Below are positions 59,466 through 64,000 of a stretch of DNA of 64,000 bases, piece after piece. How positions within the stretch are numbered: position 1 is the stretch's first letter; each line of letters opens with the position of its first letter. The stretch covers positions 75,467,358-75,531,357 of the forward strand of contig CM068377.1 in NCBI GenBank assembly GCA_034770075.1. The letters run 5' to 3'. This DNA is from Aralia elata (taxonomy: Eukaryota > Streptophyta > Magnoliopsida > Apiales > Araliaceae). The notes under the pieces are model-generated. The model was not told where the DNA came from and ran no database searches. It was given only the letters and a program-made list of their open reading frames with translations. The translations under genes were made by a program, and so were the position numbers.

Positions 59466-59591
59466 TTAAGAAAAACAAGATAAAAGGCAACACAAATTAA
59501 GAAGTTAACAAAGAAGCATAAATATTAGATGAGGGATTAATAAAACCTCATAAATTGTACCGTTCCAAGTTTATGAAGAATTTTTTCTTAC

Positions 59592-59689
59592 GCAATAAAA
59601 AGGATGATAATAACAGCACAAACACCAGTAACAGCCCATGTGGGTGTTTGACCAAGCTCCCTTGAAGTACCACTTGTATGTCTTGCCAT
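59592..59689 (-). pseudogene. Exon 1 of an MLO-type gene (orphan)
   Basis: From ATG at 59689 (minus) the sequence reads MARHTSGTSRELGQTPTWAV, then TGVCAVIIILFIA. This is the conserved MLO N-terminus (RxLxxTPTWAVAxVC, then the first membrane segment). Next comes a consensus 5' splice site, GC|GTAAGA, at 59587-59592. MLO proteins are seven-transmembrane plant proteins that act in powdery-mildew susceptibility, root thigmomorphogenesis and pollen-tube reception. The next exons should lie at lower coordinates, but the sequence enters a broken Tekay element at 59465 and no further MLO exon is recognisable in the window. Either the gene is truncated, or its intron holds all the elements to the left and the remaining exons lie outside the window. 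The first is more likely. Confidence 0.65.
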
Positions 59690-59753
59690 TTTTATTCACT
59701 CAAAATTGATGAAACAGAGCAATTCAGAATCCAGAAAATTAAGAAGAAAAAGA

Positions 59754-59756
<3 letters not shown>

Positions 59757-59792
<36 letters not shown>
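59757..59792. repeat. AT dinucleotide microsatellite
   Basis: About 17-18 uninterrupted AT units, about 70 bp upstream of the MLO start codon in minus sense. A likely polymorphic marker. Confidence 0.9.
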
Positions 59793-59796
<4 letters not shown>

Positions 59797-59799
59797 CAT

Positions 59800-61352
59800 T
59801 GCTATTGTTAAACTAAACAAAAAAAGCATGAGAAAATTTAAATTGTCATACTATTGGCTAAAAATGACAGAAAATTAAGATGACTTAAAATCGCAGCAAT
59901 TCAACTAACATAACAAATTATAAAAAAGAACAACGGAAGAATCTAGCATCCATGAAAAACATTTTGATGCAGGGCATTATTTTGAAAGCTTGAATTGCAA
60001 AAAATAATTGAAAAAACAGGACAAACATTTTGATGCAGGATGCCAAACAAAATTTTAACAACTAGTCCTGCATTTTTTGATTGTAGAAATTGGTTTGCAA
60101 TTGTCCCTAAACTATCATTATCATACAATATAATCGAAAACATTTAAAATTTTCACCATATAATTGAGTTTATTCTTGAAAAGGACTCATTGTATTTACT
60201 TATGGTTTACTTATTAGTTCTGCCTACTGTAATCAATTTCCATACAACACTATTAGAAACTGGTACCACGGATACATATCTCAATGTCTATGCTTCATAA
60301 AGCACATTAATCACATGGATGCATTAACAATTTTGCACAAAAGAATGAAATTCATCCGAAGAATTTGCTCATCCACATGATGAAGATAATGTAGATGATT
60401 ATCCAGGAAAGGGAAAAGCATACACATCAAGTGATAGCCAATTAAATGAAGGCAACAAAGACTCGAGGATGAAACAAAAGGAAACATGACAAGCTTATTA
60501 TCAAGTACACAAAATGAAATATATAACACAAAAACACATAAATATGAAATGTTATCAAGGACTCAAGGTTAACGGATCTAATTGCTTCAATGGTGCAAAT
60601 TCAAGCCACATTGGTCTAGATCTCCTTTTGATGGCTCTCTGTATATTATTTTGATTGCTTCAAGATTATTATTTTGATTACTTCAAGATTCCAGATAGAT
60701 GTGTATGGGAATTTCATACTTCACAAAAATACATTAATGATACAACAGAAAGATTAGAAAACAAAAGCCCATAAAAGAGGTTATATAAATGACTGGAAGA
60801 AACAGATAGAGTGGAAGAAGTTGACGCCTCCAACCGCTGTTATCTTATCACCAACAAGATCTAAATTAAATCAATCAGATCTAATGACGAAATAATAACA
60901 ATTATTGAAACAGTATCAATTTCAATATATAAAAAAGAACAGATCTTAATAGCAACAGCAATGAGCAACGGGAATCAGCAGAAAACCCTCAATTTAGTTG
61001 CTAGGAAAATCAAACATATTGTAATTTAGAATACCCATATACAATTCTCAAAATCCCGTTCCACATTCAACAACATTCAATTAGCTAGTCAGTACATTCA
61101 ACACATACAAACGAATTAGGATAATGAACAGGACCCATACAAAATATTTCAAAAAAATGAAGAATTGATTCAAAGATTAAATTTTTATCGATTAAACTTA
61201 TAGATAAGGCTTTAGGATAAGGAGGATTGAAGTCAGGCGAGGAGATCAGAGCCATTGATAATGAAAATTGAATTGCAAAGAGAACCAAACATGTCAAACA
61301 GAACGCTCAAATTAAATAATTTAATACCCGATTTTTAGGGCACGACTGTAGC
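59800..61352. other. AT-rich region upstream of MLO exon 1
   Basis: No gene recognised. Short ORFs (60311-60529, 61085-61297, both minus) have no known domain. In minus sense this would be the MLO promoter and 5' leader. A local repeat of TTATTTTGATT lies near 60647-60678. It appears to be original genomic sequence between two Tekay-type LTRs. Confidence 0.4.
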
Positions 61353-61914
61353 TGTGACGCCCCCAAAATAGGTCCATACAACCCATTTTGAGTCGCCAAT
61401 AACATTCCACAAAATACAAATACAAATATGAATTTTCCCATTTACAACTAATAAGTGTTGTGCAAAATACGACAACACAATACAAATACATCTTAAATTC
61501 TCAATACACTTATTGTCACACTAATAGTAAGGTATTGAGACACTTCTAATATCTCGGACCATCACTCCATTCCCCGGCTAGTCCCCGCTACACTCTCTTT
61601 TCCTGAGGAGAACAATGGAACAAAAAGGAAAAGGGTGAGCACAAATAGCCCAGTAAGAAATATCATGACTAAGATAATTAAGAATAATAAAAATTATCTT
61701 TAGCCTTCAACAGAATTAAATCAGAGATTTAAAGATATTTTAATTGTTTAACATCAACAATTGCAGCGGAACCAACAATCCATTAGAAGAGTCAAGTAGG
61801 TTATAATATCTACCATCTTCTATAAATTAAAGGATCACCACCAATATTTTATCCCTGTAACACCAATCAGCAATTTCTGTTTATGAACATCCAAATCAAC
61901 AGTTTATATTCAAC

Positions 61915-62130
61915 AGCCTCTCTTTGCACTACGTGCCAAAGATATTTATTTGTAACATCACCGGTCATGATCATGCCAAACGCCAGTTTATCTTTGCACT
62001 ACGGGCCAAAGAGAACTTTCACCATACGCCTTTGTTTGTAACACCAAAAGTCATGATAGTACCAATACACAGTTTGGTCAAAATCATGTCACGCCAGTTC
62101 ATCTTTGCACTACGGGCCAAAGAGAACTAT
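61915..62130. repeat. Three copies of a CTTTGCACTACGGGCCAAAG motif
   Basis: Copies at about 61921, 61992 and 62103. Each can fold by pairing CTTTG with CAAAG. Between the copies GCCAGTT and GTAACA-CC-TCATGAT recur, so the larger unit is about 80-110 bp and degenerate. Confidence 0.65.
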
Positions 62131-62544
62131 CACCACAATTTAAATATGAGGATGAGGATGATGACAATGATACAGTGAGATCAAGGATAAGAAAAGCTTT
62201 ATAATTTAATCAGTATCAAAGATTGACCAAATTGCCAACACGATGACCAAATTGTGGAGTCAAATTCAAGAATGATATTCAAGAAATTGTTTCATGCTTC
62301 AACTATAACGTATAAAATGAAATAGAAAGATTCAAGTGAGAAGATATTAGATGAAGCACAAACTATTAAAGATATTCTACTAATTTTCAGGGATTTTCTC
62401 CATTTAAAAATAAGGTTTTGGAAACAAACAAAGATTTCTTATCTTAAATGGAGAAATGTGAAAGAAAAAGATATCCCTTAAAGAGTACAAAAGAAATGAT
62501 ACGTTATACGAGTATAACAGAATATATGAACTGCAAATGGATTT

Positions 62545-62830
62545 TCACCCGTCATGCGATAATTCGCGTAGATAGATTATTTTCACAACAGATTAATAAG
62601 TAATGAATATAAAGGGTTATTCACCAGGCATGCGTCAATCCGCACGGACAGGTTATACCCATAGATTAATAAGGAATGAATACAGAAGGGTATTCACCAG
62701 GTACGACACTCGTACTTACAGGTTATTCCCATAGAATAATAAGGAATGAATACAAAAGGATATTCACCAGGCATGCGTCATACCGCACGGACAGGTTATC
62801 CCCACAAATTAATATAGAATGAATAACAAC
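62545..62830. repeat. About 72-bp tandem repeat, four units
   Basis: Units share TATTCACCAGGCATGCG, CGCACGGACAGGTTAT and AATAAGGAATGAATAC, starting near 62547, 62620, 62692 and 62761. The first unit is the most diverged. Part of the long LTR. Confidence 0.8.
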
Positions 62831-63288
62831 CTTTATGAGTATAATATCACTTACGAACATGAAAGCAAATGATATTATATAGGAGTATGAAAGAAATGAT
62901 ATTCCCTACCTTAGTTAACAAGTGACTGGATGTTACTTTCTATGAAGTTTACTAACTTCGGATCATACTAGTATTCTCACAAATACTCACAATAGCCTAG
63001 CACACTAAGAGAACTCAAGAAATTTAGAGAGAGAGAGGAAGTATAAGCAATGAAGGTGTGAAATTTTCTTAAGCAAACCCTCCCTATTTATAGGAAAATC
63101 AAGGTGAGGGAATTTTCGTTTTTTTCCCAAATTTTCTTGGTTTATTACTCTTATACCCTTGGCATATTCTTTTAATATACTTTATGCCATAGTATATTCT
63201 TAGAATATGCTTTTACTTAGGTTTTTAACCTTAAGGTAAAATAAAAACTGAATTAACTATTTACTGACGGTAATTACTATTGACTGGC

Positions 63289-63402
63289 ATGTGGGTCCCA
63301 CGAAAAAATAAAATCTGAAGAAATTATTCTACAAAAATAATTTGTGGGTCCCACCGGTCAAATAGTTATGGGTCCCACGAAATAAAGTGTGGGTCCCACA
63401 GA
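63289..63402. repeat. Cluster of four GTGGGTCCCA motifs
   Basis: TGTGGGTCCCAC or GGGTCCCAC occurs at about 63291, 63343, 63370 and 63389. It contains GGTCCCAC, which fits the class I TCP-factor consensus GGNCCCAC, and GTGGGTCC on the other arm. Located inside the LTR, where a promoter/enhancer would be expected. Function is inference. Confidence 0.5.
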
Positions 63403-64000
63403 AAAAATAAGTTAACTTACAACAAACGCTTCACGTATTTTTAATCAACACTATTTTAGACTTATAATATCGACAACCAGATCATTCCCAGGAAAAAGGG
63501 GGCCTTCCGTATAAACGGCGCGTAATTAAATAACCTTTTTCCTTGACAGAATTTCTAGACATTATCAATAATGCTAAAATATCATATCAAATAATATAAG
63601 TTACAGTGTCATGACAAATAATAAAAAGTATTATGCAGATGCTACTGTAACAATTATTGAACAAAATATTGTGCAATAGCTGCTTTATCAATTATTAAAT
63701 CAATAATACAAAATACTGTGCAACACCGTGTGCTTGTGAAATACCGCGTACTACTGTGGAATAACGCGTTTTACTGTTCTTTTTATTACCGGGTATTTCA
63801 ACAGTTGCAGGTGATAATACTGTTGACAAATACTGTCGTTTTCAGTATCCGACAATGGGGCCCACTATCGTTGACAATATTGTCATTTCGGCGCCGTCGT
63901 ACGATACCGAATATAATATTCTCCGACAAAAAGAATATTCCCCGACAAAAAGAATATTCCCCGACATGCACTGTTTATCAGATAATTTGCATATAACACC

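Larger units (their letters stand above)
61353..64000 (-). mobile_element. Tekay-like LTR (partial, runs off the window)
   Basis: Begins TGTGACGCCCCCAAAATAGG, the reverse complement of the ...TTTTGGGGGCG(T)CACA end seen in the other Tekay-type LTRs (35655 and 55168). It is therefore the end of an LTR on the minus strand. At least 2.65 kb is present and no coding domain appears before the window ends. Contains three families of short repeats (next entries). Confidence 0.65.

Noticed and set aside
62545..62830. CRISPR-like direct repeats
   Set aside because: Units are degenerate and contiguous with no unique spacers, inside a plant LTR. The arrays at 6571-7152 and 22720-22962 were rejected for the same reason.

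Overview
This is a gene-poor, transposon-dominated stretch of a flowering-plant nuclear genome, most likely a eudicot. The evidence is a SAUR-type auxin-response gene, the first exon of an MLO-type gene, and Ty3/gypsy LTR retrotransposons of the plant-specific Athila, Tat, Reina and Tekay kinds. I cannot name the species. Only one complete-looking host gene is visible (the SAUR gene, 127-438). Almost everything else is retroelement sequence, much of it nested. Boundaries were set by eye from LTR pairs, TG...CA ends, primer-binding sites (PBS), polypurine tracts (PPT) and target-site duplications (TSD).

Layout, left to right. (1) 1-1537: SAUR gene and AT-rich flank. (2) 1543-31719, minus strand: one Tat-lineage element, TSD ACCTA at both ends. 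Four later insertions stretch it to about 30 kb; without them it is about 10.6 kb. It carries an extra antisense (plus-strand) ORF between its 3' LTR and the end of pol. The insertions are a 5.0 kb non-autonomous LARD (3190-8195, TSD GATAT), a nearly complete Athila element (9148-21326, TSD GGTAT), a solo LTR (25102-26520, TSD TGTCA) and a CACTA-type miniature element (27294-28268, TSD AAT). (3) 32138-35655: a large solo LTR (TSD TTTCC) holding a decayed piece of a host NYN-domain gene. (4) 36162-41956, minus strand: a complete but dead Reina-type chromovirus (TSD TATTG). (5) 42031-55167, minus strand: an Athila-type element missing its 5' part. Its 3' LTR is split by an Athila-like solo LTR (42836-44772, TSD AGTTT) and its 3' untranslated region by another solo LTR (46490-48353, TSD GCAAT). 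(6) 55168-59465, minus strand: the 3' LTR and integrase tail of a Tekay-type element, cut off sharply. (7) 59466-61352: non-repetitive sequence with MLO exon 1 (59592-59689, minus). (8) 61353-64000: the start of another long LTR that runs off the window.

The protein-coding content of the retroelements is broken everywhere (stops, frameshifts, altered reverse-transcriptase active sites). The Athila element at 9148-21326 is the least damaged: one frameshift and two in-frame stops in gag-pol.

The most interesting signals are: GC-rich palindromes in the AT-rich LTRs of Athila and Tekay elements, whose arms vary in a compensating way between copies and which are joined by similar short linkers; polypurine-like motifs that bracket the env-position ORF in both Athila elements; an antisense ORF with its own promoter-like sequence in the Tat element, still open in frame across the LARD insertion; and a junction at about 59466 where a deletion seems to have removed half of two retroelements and possibly the body of an MLO gene.
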